Below are positions 30,886 to 38,304 of a stretch of DNA of 40,446 nucleotides, in pieces. The stretch covers positions 1-40,446 of the forward strand of contig WQWY01000022.1 of assembly GCA_009785115.1 (NCBI GenBank), written 5' to 3'. This stretch comes from Micrococcales bacterium (GTDB lineage Bacteria > Actinomycetota > Actinomycetes > Actinomycetales > Cellulomonadaceae). The notes under the pieces are model-generated. The model had not been told where the DNA came from and did no database searches. It saw only the letters and a program-made list of their open reading frames with translations. A program made the position numbers and the translations under genes. Within the stretch, counting starts at the first letter, position 1. Every line of letters begins with the position of its first letter.

Positions 30886-33392
30886 TGGCGCGCGCTGGGA
30901 CGACGCCGCGCGGTGGGGCTGTCCGGCCCTCGCGCGCCGGCCGTGCGCGCGCGACGTCCGCCGGGGTGGTCTACGTGCTGCTCGCCGTGGCCCTGGCCAC
31001 GGCGATGGTGTGGCCGGTCTTCCAGACCGAGCGCCTGCTGCTGGTGGCTGGGGTGGGCGCCGGGCTGGGTGTGCTGCTCGGGCTGGTCGCCAGCCGTGCT
31101 CGCTGGTCGGGCTGGTGGACGGCTCTGGCCGCGTTCGGGCTGTATGTCGTGGTCTCGGTGCCGGTCGCGGTCCCCTACCGGATGACCTCGCTGGACGGGA
31201 TCGTCCGGGGTTCTGGGGAGGCGGTCGCCGAGGTGGTGCTGGGCTGGCGTCGGCTGCTGACGCTGCGCCTGCCGGTGGAGGACTACCAGGCGTCGCTGGC
31301 CCCGTGGCTCGCGGCGACGATCGCGGTGAGCCTGCTGGGTACCATGCTGGCCGTCCGTACCGACCGGCGCTCGCCGTGGGCGGTGCCGGTGGTGGGTGTG
31401 CTGCCGTTGCTCGCGGGCCTCCTCACCCCGGTGACGCCTGGCGCCGCGTGGGCGTGGGGCCCGTTCACCCTGCCGGACGCGCGCACCACGGTGCCCGGTG
31501 CGGTGTTCGTGATGGTGACGGTGGCCTGGCTGGTCGGCCGGGCGAGGCTGCGCCGCTCTCTGGCGCTGGCCATGGCGACCTCGGCGGCGGGCGGGAGCCG
31601 CCGGGCCCGCCGCTTCAGCCTGGCGGCGCTCGGCCCCGCGACGGCCGGGTTCGTGCTGGTCGGGGTCGCGGTGATGGCGGCGGTGGCGGTGACCCCGCTG
31701 GTGTCGTCGGCGGCCGACAGACGCACGGTCCGGGAGAACGTCGAGCCGATGCTGGCGGTGCAGGCGGCGTCGAGCCCGCTCGACGGTTTCAGGGCCGCGT
31801 TCTCCGGTGACGCTGCGGCGACCGAGATGTTCACGGTGACCGTGACGGGCGAGCCGGTCGACAGGCTGCGGATCGCGGTGCTGGACGCCTACGACGGCCA
31901 GCACTTCTCGACCTCGACCAGCGGGGCCGACAGGACGTTCGTGCGTCTGCCGCGCGTCTCGACGGCCGGTGCGGCGAGCCGCACCACGGTGACCATGGGC
32001 GAGGCGGCCTCGGGCGTCTGGATGCCGGTGCCGGACGGGCTGGTGGCGGCGCCGGTGTTCTCCGGGCCTCGTGCTGACCAGCTGGCGGCGGCGTTCTACG
32101 TCTCGCCGTGGGGTTCGTCGGCCATCAACGTGGCGACCACCGGGGTCGGTCAGCCCGGTCTGCGCCCGGGCGACAGGTACGTGGTCGCGTCCTCGCCCGT
32201 CTCGCCGGGCACGCTGGGGCGCCCCGCGGAGGTCTCGCTGCTGGACACCAAGGCCTACCCCGAGCTGGTCGCCTGGGTGAAGGCCCAGGGGCAGCCGCGC
32301 ACGGGGGAGGGGCTCGTCGCGCTGGTCGACAGGCTGCGTGCCCGCGGGTACCTGAGCCACTGGGTGGACTCCGCCGACGCCTCGGTGTGGCTGGAGGGGC
32401 AGACGTCGTCGTTCACGGTGGTGCCCGCCTACGCGGGGCACTCCACCTCGCGGGTCGAGGACCTGTTTCTCCAGCTGAACAACCAGCAGGACGCGGTCGG
32501 TGTGGCGGCGTCGGACGCCGACCTGGTGGCCGCGGTCGGTGACGCCGAGCAGTTCGCGACGGCGGTGGCGCTCCTGGCCCGGTACCTGGGGTACGAGTCG
32601 CGGGTGGTGATGGGGGTGCGGCTGGACTCTGGCGACCCGTCGCTGCCGGTGTGCGACAGGGTCTGCACCGGGTCCCACCTGGCGGCCTGGGTCGAGGTCC
32701 GCTCCACCGGTGGGGCGTGGGTGGCCATGGACGCCGACCCGCAGAGGACGAACCTGCCTCGACCGGTGACCCAGGGCCAGGAGCCTCCGCAGAACCCCAC
32801 CCAGGTGCAGCAGCCCGACCTCGAGGTGGTCCAGCCGCCTGACGCCGCACAGGACTCGACGGCGCGTGCGACCGCCACCGACACCGGTGACCAGGGCCGC
32901 CAGGTCTGGTGGCTCGGGGTGCTGCGGACCGTCGGGCTGACGCTCGGGGTGCTGCTGCTCAGCCTCATGCCGCTGCTGACGATCCCGATGGTCAAGGCGT
33001 TGCGACGGTGGCGGCGAGCACGAGCGCCGGTCCCGGAGGTCGCGGCGGTGGGAGCCTGGGCCGAGCTGAGCGACCGCTGCCTGGACCTGGGCGTCCCGCT
33101 GACCGGGCCCACCAGGCGGGTGGCGGCCACGGCCAGCGAGCGGCCGGGGGCGACCGCGCTGGCGGTGCTGGTCGACGAGGCCGTGTTCGGCTCTGCCCCG
33201 GCGGGCGCCGGGATCAGGGCAGAGGCGTGGGACCTGATCGAGCAGGACCTGGCGCAGCTGCACACCGAGGTCTCGCCGTGGGGCCGGTTCGTGGCCTGGG
33301 TGAGACCTCGGTCGATCGTGCGGGCGCTGCCGCTGCCGCCCGCGGGCCGTCCAGGCCGCCGGGCATCGATGTCGACGAGGGAGTCAGGATGA
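30882..33392 (+). CDS. Membrane transglutaminase-fold protein, catalytic residues missing
   Basis: The 836-residue protein has five to six N-terminal membrane segments (about 27-275), an extracytoplasmic region with a transglutaminase-like core (about 470-620), one more membrane segment near 680-705 and a cytoplasmic C-terminal domain. This is the TgpA-like layout. In active members the core reads GDCxQFA...HAW...D. Here the first motif is GDAEQFATA with Ala at 555 in place of Cys. The second is SHLAAWVEV with Ala at 601 where the His is expected; the nearest His, 599, is displaced. The third motif, WVAMDADPQ, keeps its Asp. Two Cys (CDRVC) just before motif two could form a disulfide. The start is GTG 30882 with gaggag seven bases upstream. 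It is probably a structural or binding pseudoenzyme. Confidence 0.85.
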   Translation: MMARAGTTPRGGAVRPSRAGRARATSAGVVYVLLAVALATAMVWPVFQTERLLLVAGVGAGLGVLLGLVASRARWSGWWTALAAFGLYVVVSVPVAVPYRMTSLDGIVRGSGEAVAEVVLGWRRLLTLRLPVEDYQASLAPWLAATIAVSLLGTMLAVRTDRRSPWAVPVVGVLPLLAGLLTPVTPGAAWAWGPFTLPDARTTVPGAVFVMVTVAWLVGRARLRRSLALAMATSAAGGSRRARRFSLAALGPATAGFVLVGVAVMAAVAVTPLVSSAADRRTVRENVEPMLAVQAASSPLDGFRAAFSGDAAATEMFTVTVTGEPVDRLRIAVLDAYDGQHFSTSTSGADRTFVRLPRVSTAGAASRTTVTMGEAASGVWMPVPDGLVAAPVFSGPRADQLAAAFYVSPWGSSAINVATTGVGQPGLRPGDRYVVASSPVSPGTLGRPAEVSLLDTKAYPELVAWVKAQGQPRTGEGLVALVDRLRARGYLSHWVDSADASVWLEGQTSSFTVVPAYAGHSTSRVEDLFLQLNNQQDAVGVAASDADLVAAVGDAEQFATAVALLARYLGYESRVVMGVRLDSGDPSLPVCDRVCTGSHLAAWVEVRSTGGAWVAMDADPQRTNLPRPVTQGQEPPQNPTQVQQPDLEVVQPPDAAQDSTARATATDTGDQGRQVWWLGVLRTVGLTLGVLLLSLMPLLTIPMVKALRRWRRARAPVPEVAAVGAWAELSDRCLDLGVPLTGPTRRVAATASERPGATALAVLVDEAVFGSAPAGAGIRAEAWDLIEQDLAQLHTEVSPWGRFVAWVRPRSIVRALPLPPAGRPGRRASMSTRESG

Positions 33393-35131
33393 GCGGGTAC
33401 GAGGCAGCACCACCTGCCACGGCCTTGGTGATCTCGATCATGCTGAGCGTGGTCGTGTCGATCGGGCTGTACTGCTGGTATGCCGCCGCGCTGGCCAGGG
33501 TGTTCGCCAAGATGCGTTCCCAGGCGTGGAAGGCGTGGGTGCCGATCGTCAACGAGATGGAGCTGCTGGAGCGAGGCGGCAGGCCGGGCTGGAACGTGGT
33601 GCTCCTCTTCATCCCGCTCGTGAACGTCTACGGGCTCTACCTGCGCATCGTCGCCGTGCACCGGATCACGGCGCTGTTCGGGTTCGGTGTCGGGCACACG
33701 GTGCTGGGCACGCTGCTGCCGCCGGCGTGGGCGAGCACGCTGGGCTTCTCCCTGGCCCAGCCCGACCACGAGCGGGGGCGGATGCCCACCCTGGCGAGGT
33801 CGAGCATGGGGACCGGCCCGCTGGCCGAGCCCGAGTCGATGCCGCTGTGGGCAGGGGCTCCGATGAGCACGGTGGCACCGGTGGCGTACGGGGGGTCGCC
33901 GTGGGAGTCCTCGGACCCGTCCGCCACGCGGTCCAGGGGTGCGATGCTCGATCAGCACGACCCGTTCGCCCAGCAGCACCAGCGTGTCCAGCAGGACCCG
34001 TTCGTCCAGCAAGATCCGTTCATCCAGCAGGGCCAGCTCGCCCACCAGCCGTCGGCCTATCAGCAGCAGCCTGCTCAGCAGCCGTTCGTCCCACCGGTCG
34101 CCAGCGCCCCCGCCGGGGTCGCGCCGTCGTACGGGGGCTCTCCGGTGTCCCCGATGGGCACGCCCGCGGTCTCTCTGCCGCCGGGTGCCTATGTCGCGAC
34201 GCCCGTGCCTGAGACGCCCGCGCAGGCTCCCGGCGCTGAGCACGCGCCGCTCGTGTGGCCGCAGCAGGCCGCCCCGTCGTCCGCCTCGACCCCTCAGCCG
34301 GCGGCGTTCGGCACGGTGCCCGAGCCCACGGCGTTCGTATCTCTCGCCGAGCCCACGGCGTTCGCGTCGCTCGCGGAACCGGCGGCGTTCGCCTCGGCTG
34401 CTGAGCCGACGCCGCTCTCGCCTGTGCCCGCCGAGCACGCGACGCAGGCGGTCGCGCGAGACCCGTTCTTCGAGCAGGCGCCCGCACCGGCGGCGCTCGA
34501 GCCGAGCGCGCCTGCCCCTCAGCGTGCGGGGTCGTCGGCGCCGACGGTGCCCTTCCCGCCCCTGGGCCCCGAGCTCGGGGAGCCCGCCGTGACCCCGCCC
34601 GCGGCCCAGGCCCCCGCGGCGCCGTCTCCCGCCGCACCGGTCGCCGCGCCGGCCTCCGCCGCTCCTGCGCCCTCTCCGCCTCAGGCCGCCCCGCGGGTCT
34701 CGGCGGTCGAGAGCCACCCGACCGTGGTGATCCCGCCCCTGGGGCAGCCGGACCCGGACGACGACCTCGATGGCACCGTGGTGGTCTCGAGGTCGGTGTT
34801 CCAGCCCTGGTCGCTCACCCTGGACGACGGTCGCAGCTTTGAGATCACCGCACGGTCGGTCGTCGTGGGCCGTCGTCCGTCGTCGGTCGACCTGGGCGTG
34901 CAGATGCTGAAGATCCCCGACGAGGGGCGCACGCTGTCGAAGACGCACGCACGCTTCGACCTGGTCGACGGCACCTGGCAGGTCACCGACCTCGGCTCGA
35001 CCAACGGCGTGGTCGTCACCGATACTGACGGCATGGAGGTCGAGGTCGAACCGGGCCAGAGGGTCCTCGTCCACGAGCACCTGGTGCTCGGGGCGGTCGG
35101 CATGCGGCTGGTGCGCGGCGAGACCTCGTGA
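33389..35131 (+). CDS. DUF5684-like membrane protein fused to a C-terminal FHA domain
   Basis: Residues 1-120 hold three membrane segments with the DUF5684-like text AWKAWVPIVNEMELLERGGRPGW and LLFIPLVNVYGLYL. A disordered Pro/Ala/Gln linker follows (about 120-450). It contains repeated QQDPF units (33957-34030) and repeated AEPTAFxSL units (34318-34400). The motif DGTVVVSR is at 461-468, just before the FHA domain (about 475-575). The FHA domain has VVVGRR, SKTH and STNG, the loop residues that bind phosphothreonine. GarA of mycobacteria has a phosphorylated Thr N-terminal to its FHA domain that folds back onto it, and this arrangement looks similar. ATG 33389 overlaps the previous stop as ATGA. 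It probably recruits phosphorylated partners of the operon kinase to the membrane. Confidence 0.88.
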   Translation: MSGYEAAPPATALVISIMLSVVVSIGLYCWYAAALARVFAKMRSQAWKAWVPIVNEMELLERGGRPGWNVVLLFIPLVNVYGLYLRIVAVHRITALFGFGVGHTVLGTLLPPAWASTLGFSLAQPDHERGRMPTLARSSMGTGPLAEPESMPLWAGAPMSTVAPVAYGGSPWESSDPSATRSRGAMLDQHDPFAQQHQRVQQDPFVQQDPFIQQGQLAHQPSAYQQQPAQQPFVPPVASAPAGVAPSYGGSPVSPMGTPAVSLPPGAYVATPVPETPAQAPGAEHAPLVWPQQAAPSSASTPQPAAFGTVPEPTAFVSLAEPTAFASLAEPAAFASAAEPTPLSPVPAEHATQAVARDPFFEQAPAPAALEPSAPAPQRAGSSAPTVPFPPLGPELGEPAVTPPAAQAPAAPSPAAPVAAPASAAPAPSPPQAAPRVSAVESHPTVVIPPLGQPDPDDDLDGTVVVSRSVFQPWSLTLDDGRSFEITARSVVVGRRPSSVDLGVQMLKIPDEGRTLSKTHARFDLVDGTWQVTDLGSTNGVVVTDTDGMEVEVEPGQRVLVHEHLVLGAVGMRLVRGETS

Positions 35132-35973
35132 GCGAGCAGACCGCGGTGGTCGCGGGAGTAGAGCTGGCGTGGGCCTCCGCCTCGGACCCGGGCCGCCTGC
35201 GCCCCGTCAACGAGGACGCCGTGGTCGCCGCCGTCCCGGTCTTCGTCGTCGCTGACGGGATGGGTGGTTACGAGGCCGGCGACCGGGCTTCGGCCGCCGT
35301 GGTCGAGTCGTTCCGCCGTCGCATGGTCGGGCAGCACCTGGCCACGCTGGACGCGGTGCGGGCCGCGCTGAGCGACGCGGACGAGGCGGTGCACCAGGTG
35401 GGGGCCTCCACCCGTCGCGGGGCGGGGTCGACGGTCACCGGCGCGGTGCTCGTGGAGCACCTGGGCATCCCGCACTGGCTGGTCTTCAACGTCGGTGACT
35501 CACGGGTGTACCGGCACGTGGGCGGCACGCTGGAGCAGGTCACGGTCGACCACTCGCTGGTCCAGGCGATGCTCGACGCCAAGGAGCTCACCGACGCCGA
35601 CGTGCCGGGGTTCCAGGGCAGCAACGTCATCACCCGGGCGATCGGCTCCGCCGACGCGACCGCGGACTCCTGGCTGATGCCGGTGGTCGACGGGGAGCGC
35701 CTGCTGATGTGCACCGACGGTCTGCACCGTGAGCTGGCGGACGAGTCGATCCGGGCGGCGCTGACCATGTCGGGCCGGCCCAGCTCGGCGGCGGACGCCC
35801 TGGTGGCGCTCGCGAACCAGGCTGGGGGCCGCGACAACATCACCGTCGTGGTGGTCGACGTGCGCTCCGGGGGCCTGGTGGCCGGCGGGGACGGCGACGT
35901 GACGGGTTCGGCCACGCTGACGCGGGTGTCCATCGAGGACACCAACGAGAAGACCGTGGAGGTGGCGCGATGA
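35128..35973 (+). CDS. PP2C-family Ser/Thr phosphatase
   Basis: This metal-dependent phosphatase presumably reverses the action of the kinase at the start of the operon. The 281-residue soluble protein has all the PP2C motifs in order: RPVNEDAV (metal Asp), VFVVADGMGGYEAG, STVTGAVL, VFNVGDSRVYR, LLMCTDGLHREL and AGGRDNITVVVVDV with the final metal Asp. There is no membrane segment, so it acts in the cytoplasm. The GTG start overlaps the FHA gene stop (GTGA) and its own stop overlaps the next ATG (ATGA), indicating one tightly coupled message. Kinase, FHA protein and phosphatase in one operon form a complete write-read-erase set. Confidence 0.95.
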   Translation: MSEQTAVVAGVELAWASASDPGRLRPVNEDAVVAAVPVFVVADGMGGYEAGDRASAAVVESFRRRMVGQHLATLDAVRAALSDADEAVHQVGASTRRGAGSTVTGAVLVEHLGIPHWLVFNVGDSRVYRHVGGTLEQVTVDHSLVQAMLDAKELTDADVPGFQGSNVITRAIGSADATADSWLMPVVDGERLLMCTDGLHRELADESIRAALTMSGRPSSAADALVALANQAGGRDNITVVVVDVRSGGLVAGGDGDVTGSATLTRVSIEDTNEKTVEVAR

Positions 35974-36908
35974 GTGAGGACCACGGGGGCCCGCGGCCGG
36001 CGCCCCCCGCGGCGTCGGGCGGCGGTGTGTCACGTGGGGGCCCTGCGCCGTTCGGCGGCGCCGCACGGGGCGGCGGGGCACAAGGCGACAGAGCACAGGG
36101 TGACGGGGCGCAGGGTGGCGGCGCGCGGCCTGGCGTCGCCCGACCTGATGGTGCACGACCTGGCGAGGCTCTGCTCGACCCGGAGGCGATGGAAGAGACG
36201 ATCTTCGACGGTGAGCGCACGGTGATGGCGTCGCACCATCCGGGTCTGCCCGCGGACGGGCCGACGATGGTCTTGCACATGCCGGACCCGTTGGCTGGCG
36301 GGAGGCCGATGGTGGCCTCGCGTCAGTCGGGCTCGCCGGCGGAGGGTCTTGTGGTGGCCTCGCGCCGCTCGGCCCCACCGCCTGACGGCAGCCCGGTGGC
36401 CCCGCCGCAGTCGGGCCCGCCGACGGACGGCACGGTCGTGGTGTCGCGAGGCTCGGGCCCGCCGACTGACGGCACGGTGGTCGTCTCTCGGCGGTCGTCC
36501 GGCCCGCCGACGGACGGGACGGTCGTGGTGGGCAGGCGTGGCTCGGGCCCGGGCTCGGTGATGGCCGACCCCGTGGTGCGGCCACGGCCTGGTCGTCCCG
36601 CTGGCGCGCGTCGAGACGACGCGGTCGCGGCGCCCCGTCCGGCGGACCGTCTCGCTGCTCCACCGGCCGCCCCTGTGCCCCCGCAGGAGCGCCCTCGCTA
36701 CACCCCCCGCCAGGTGCCACCCCCACCTGGCTCGGTGATCCTGGTCAAGCCTGGCGACCCGGCCTCGCGAGGCGTCGCCTCCCAGATGCCGTCGGTCTCC
36801 GCCGCCACCCGTCGTGGTGCCTGGCTAGGCCTGGTGACCTGGCTGGTCCTCTCTGCCGCGAGCATCGCGGGCGCCATCTGGATGGCTCGCGTTCTCCTCG
36901 CCGGCTGA
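35970..36908 (+). CDS. Disordered tail-anchored protein with repeated DGTVVVSR motifs
   Basis: The 312-residue protein is low in complexity (Gly, Pro, Ala, Arg) for most of its length and ends in one membrane segment (about 284-308, WLGLVTWLVLSAASIAGAIW). It should be cytoplasmic with a C-terminal anchor. Three near-identical units, PTDGTVVV(S/G)R, occur at 151-160, 165-174 and 180-189. More degenerate ones surround them: EETIFD at 75-80, ERTVMAS at 82-88, and GRPMVASR and GLVVASR. The same octamer precedes the FHA domain of the protein two genes upstream. I infer that the Thr residues are kinase targets and FHA ligands. No enzyme motif is present and the family is not recognised. Confidence 0.7.
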   Translation: MSEDHGGPRPAPPAASGGGVSRGGPAPFGGAARGGGAQGDRAQGDGAQGGGARPGVARPDGARPGEALLDPEAMEETIFDGERTVMASHHPGLPADGPTMVLHMPDPLAGGRPMVASRQSGSPAEGLVVASRRSAPPPDGSPVAPPQSGPPTDGTVVVSRGSGPPTDGTVVVSRRSSGPPTDGTVVVGRRGSGPGSVMADPVVRPRPGRPAGARRDDAVAAPRPADRLAAPPAAPVPPQERPRYTPRQVPPPPGSVILVKPGDPASRGVASQMPSVSAATRRGAWLGLVTWLVLSAASIAGAIWMARVLLAG

Positions 36909-37042
36909 GCCCCGATCTCTGGCATGCTGCCTGACCGGGTGAGCGCTGCCACCACATCGTCGGGCTCTCGCCCTCTCGTGGGTCTGCACGCCCAGGCGGC
37001 CGCCGCTCTCTGTGACGTCGGGCTGCGAGCAGGTCTGTCGCG

Positions 37043-37082
37043 GTCACCGATCGGGTGACGGGTGTCCCCAGAAGTGGGGACA
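37043..37082. promoter_or_regulatory. Two adjacent perfect inverted repeats upstream of the WXG100 operon
   Basis: GTCACC/GGTGAC (37043-37059, five-base spacer) is followed by TGTCCCCA/TGGGGACA (37063-37082, spacer gaag). Neither is followed by T residues. Their place just upstream of a candidate promoter suggests operators, though they could also help terminate the preceding operon. Nothing else is seen in the 261-base gap except the promoter-like elements. Confidence 0.45.
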
Positions 37083-37114
37083 GCGGAACGCGACACCGGA
37101 ATGTCCGGCTCGGG

Positions 37115-37120
37115 TAGGTT
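37115..37120 (+). promoter_or_regulatory. Candidate -10 box for the WXG100 operon
   Basis: TAGGTT fits TAnnnT. GCGACA at 37090-37095, which keeps the GACA of TTGACA, is a possible -35 with a 19-base spacer. The WXG100 start lies about 50 bases downstream. Confidence 0.4.
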
Positions 37121-37169
37121 TTGTCGACAGGAGGTTCGTGGTGATTCACAAGGGATGGAGGTGGGTGTC

Positions 37170-37457
37170 GTGACCGGGTACACGGTGGACCGGGCGGCGT
37201 TGGCCGCGACGATCGCGACGCTGCGGCAGGAGGCCAAGCACATGTGTGCCGACATCGATCGCCTCGACCTCGAGGTCGCCGCGCTGCGAGGCGGGTGGTC
37301 TGGTGAGGCGCAGGAGGCCTACGACCTGGCTCAGGCCCAGTGGCTGCACGGGATGCGGGAGGTCGACGGTGTGCTGAGCCAGCTCGTCCAGGCCTGCGAG
37401 GCGGCGCTGGAGGCGTACACGCAGGCATACCGGGCGATGAACGCGGGCATGCCGTGA
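37170..37457 (+). CDS. WXG100-family (EsxA-like) protein
   Basis: WXG100 proteins are small helical hairpins exported by ESX/type VII systems, alone or as partners of larger substrates. This 95-residue protein has the standard length and two long helices joined at GGWSGEAQEAY, with the WxG motif (WSG) at 43-45. The usual C-terminal YxxxD/E export signal is not obvious; the tail ends in NAGMP, so export may depend on a partner. The start is the GTG at 37170 because GGAGG lies eight bases upstream; the ATG at 37155 would add five residues. It begins a coupled unit: its stop overlaps the next GTG (GTGA). No ESX ATPase or channel gene is present in the window. Confidence 0.9.
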   Translation: MTGYTVDRAALAATIATLRQEAKHMCADIDRLDLEVAALRGGWSGEAQEAYDLAQAQWLHGMREVDGVLSQLVQACEAALEAYTQAYRAMNAGMP

Positions 37458-37966
37458 ACCTTGGTCCTATGGACGATCTGCTGGCACGCCTGCAGCGCCT
37501 GGAGGAGACGGGTCAGGAGCTCCGGACGCAGGCGAAGGACCTCGAGGCGTGGATGCGCCCGATGATGACGGACCCGGCGCGGCTGGTGCGGGTCGAGCTG
37601 GACGAGGCTGGCGTGCCGGTGCGGGTGAGGTTCACAGGTCAGGTGCGGGAGGCGACACCCGAGCAGGTCGAGTCCGCGGTGAGCCAGGCCGTGGTGTCGG
37701 CCGTCCGAGAGCACCCCAGGGTTCCCCTGGACGCCGCGGCGGCTGAGGAGCTGTGCCGAGACATCGCTGAGAACGGGCTCCCCCAGCCGCGACCCGTCGC
37801 CGGCCCTGACGGTCGGGTCACGGTGGAGATGCTGGCCGGGCGCCCGGTGCGCTTGCTGTTCGCCCGGGGCTTCGTCGCCCACCGCAGGCCTGACGAGATC
37901 GCCCGGTCTGTGATCGATGCCTGCACCGTGGCACTGACAGGTTCTCTCGACCGGAAGGAGTGCTGA
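37454..37966 (+). CDS. YbaB-like protein with an internal duplication
   Basis: The 170-residue protein starts with an amphipathic helix (DDLLARLQRLEETGQELRTQ) followed by a beta-beta-helix unit, the layout of the YbaB/EbfC nucleoid-associated family. Such proteins are often encoded beside WXG100 genes (for example EspL in mycobacteria). Residues 45-83 and 122-160 align with each other: VRVELDEAGVPVRVRF against VTVEMLAGRPVRLLF, followed by helices of matching length. The beta-helix unit is therefore duplicated in one chain. Normal YbaB proteins are about 100 residues and dimerise, so this may be a built-in pseudo-dimer. The GTG start overlaps the WXG100 stop; an ATG five codons later is an alternative. 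Its role may be as a chaperone or regulator of the neighbouring export substrates. Confidence 0.65.
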   Translation: MNLGPMDDLLARLQRLEETGQELRTQAKDLEAWMRPMMTDPARLVRVELDEAGVPVRVRFTGQVREATPEQVESAVSQAVVSAVREHPRVPLDAAAAEELCRDIAENGLPQPRPVAGPDGRVTVEMLAGRPVRLLFARGFVAHRRPDEIARSVIDACTVALTGSLDRKEC

Positions 37967-37968
37967 GC

Positions 37969-38304
37969 ATGGCTGCCGATGAGGTCGATCCCCGAGCCCT
38001 CCGCATCGACGCGAACAACCACTGGACCCCTTGGAGCGAACAGCTCACGACCATCCAGAACGCGCTAGATGCGGCGACGAGCCATATCACCCCTGCGGAC
38101 TGGGGCCTGGTTCCGGGCACCAGCAAGGCGCGCGATGCCTGGAAACAGCTTCGCGACAAGACGGTGACGTTCTATGGCGATGGTGCTGATGTGATGGACG
38201 GGGTCGCGACGAATCTACGGCGCCACGCCTCGATCGCCGAGAGGGCTGAGGTTACCGCTCAAGAGGCGTTCAGCAAGGTCCGCAGAGAGATGGAGAAGTC
38301 CTGA
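37969..38304 (+). CDS. Small helical protein of the WXG100 locus
   Basis: The 111-residue protein has no hydrophobic segment or Cys and appears mostly helical, with a break at ITPADWGLVPGTSKARDAW near the middle. This gives a helix-turn-helix-like hairpin similar in size to WXG100-related partners. It is a likely second small ESX-type substrate or chaperone, but the sequence motif is not a clear WxG, so this is inference. The ATG at 37969 has aaggag eight bases upstream, a strong ribosome site. The TGA overlaps the next ATG as TGATG. From this gene on, the DNA becomes less GC-rich than the WXG100 and YbaB-like genes. Confidence 0.75.
   Translation: MAADEVDPRALRIDANNHWTPWSEQLTTIQNALDAATSHITPADWGLVPGTSKARDAWKQLRDKTVTFYGDGADVMDGVATNLRRHASIAERAEVTAQEAFSKVRREMEKS

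Noticed and set aside
36709..37428. Minus-strand frames (36698-37255 and 36745-37428) in the gap before the WXG100 gene
   Set aside because: They run across the end of the tail-anchored gene and into the WXG100 gene antisense, with shadow-like composition and no ribosome site.
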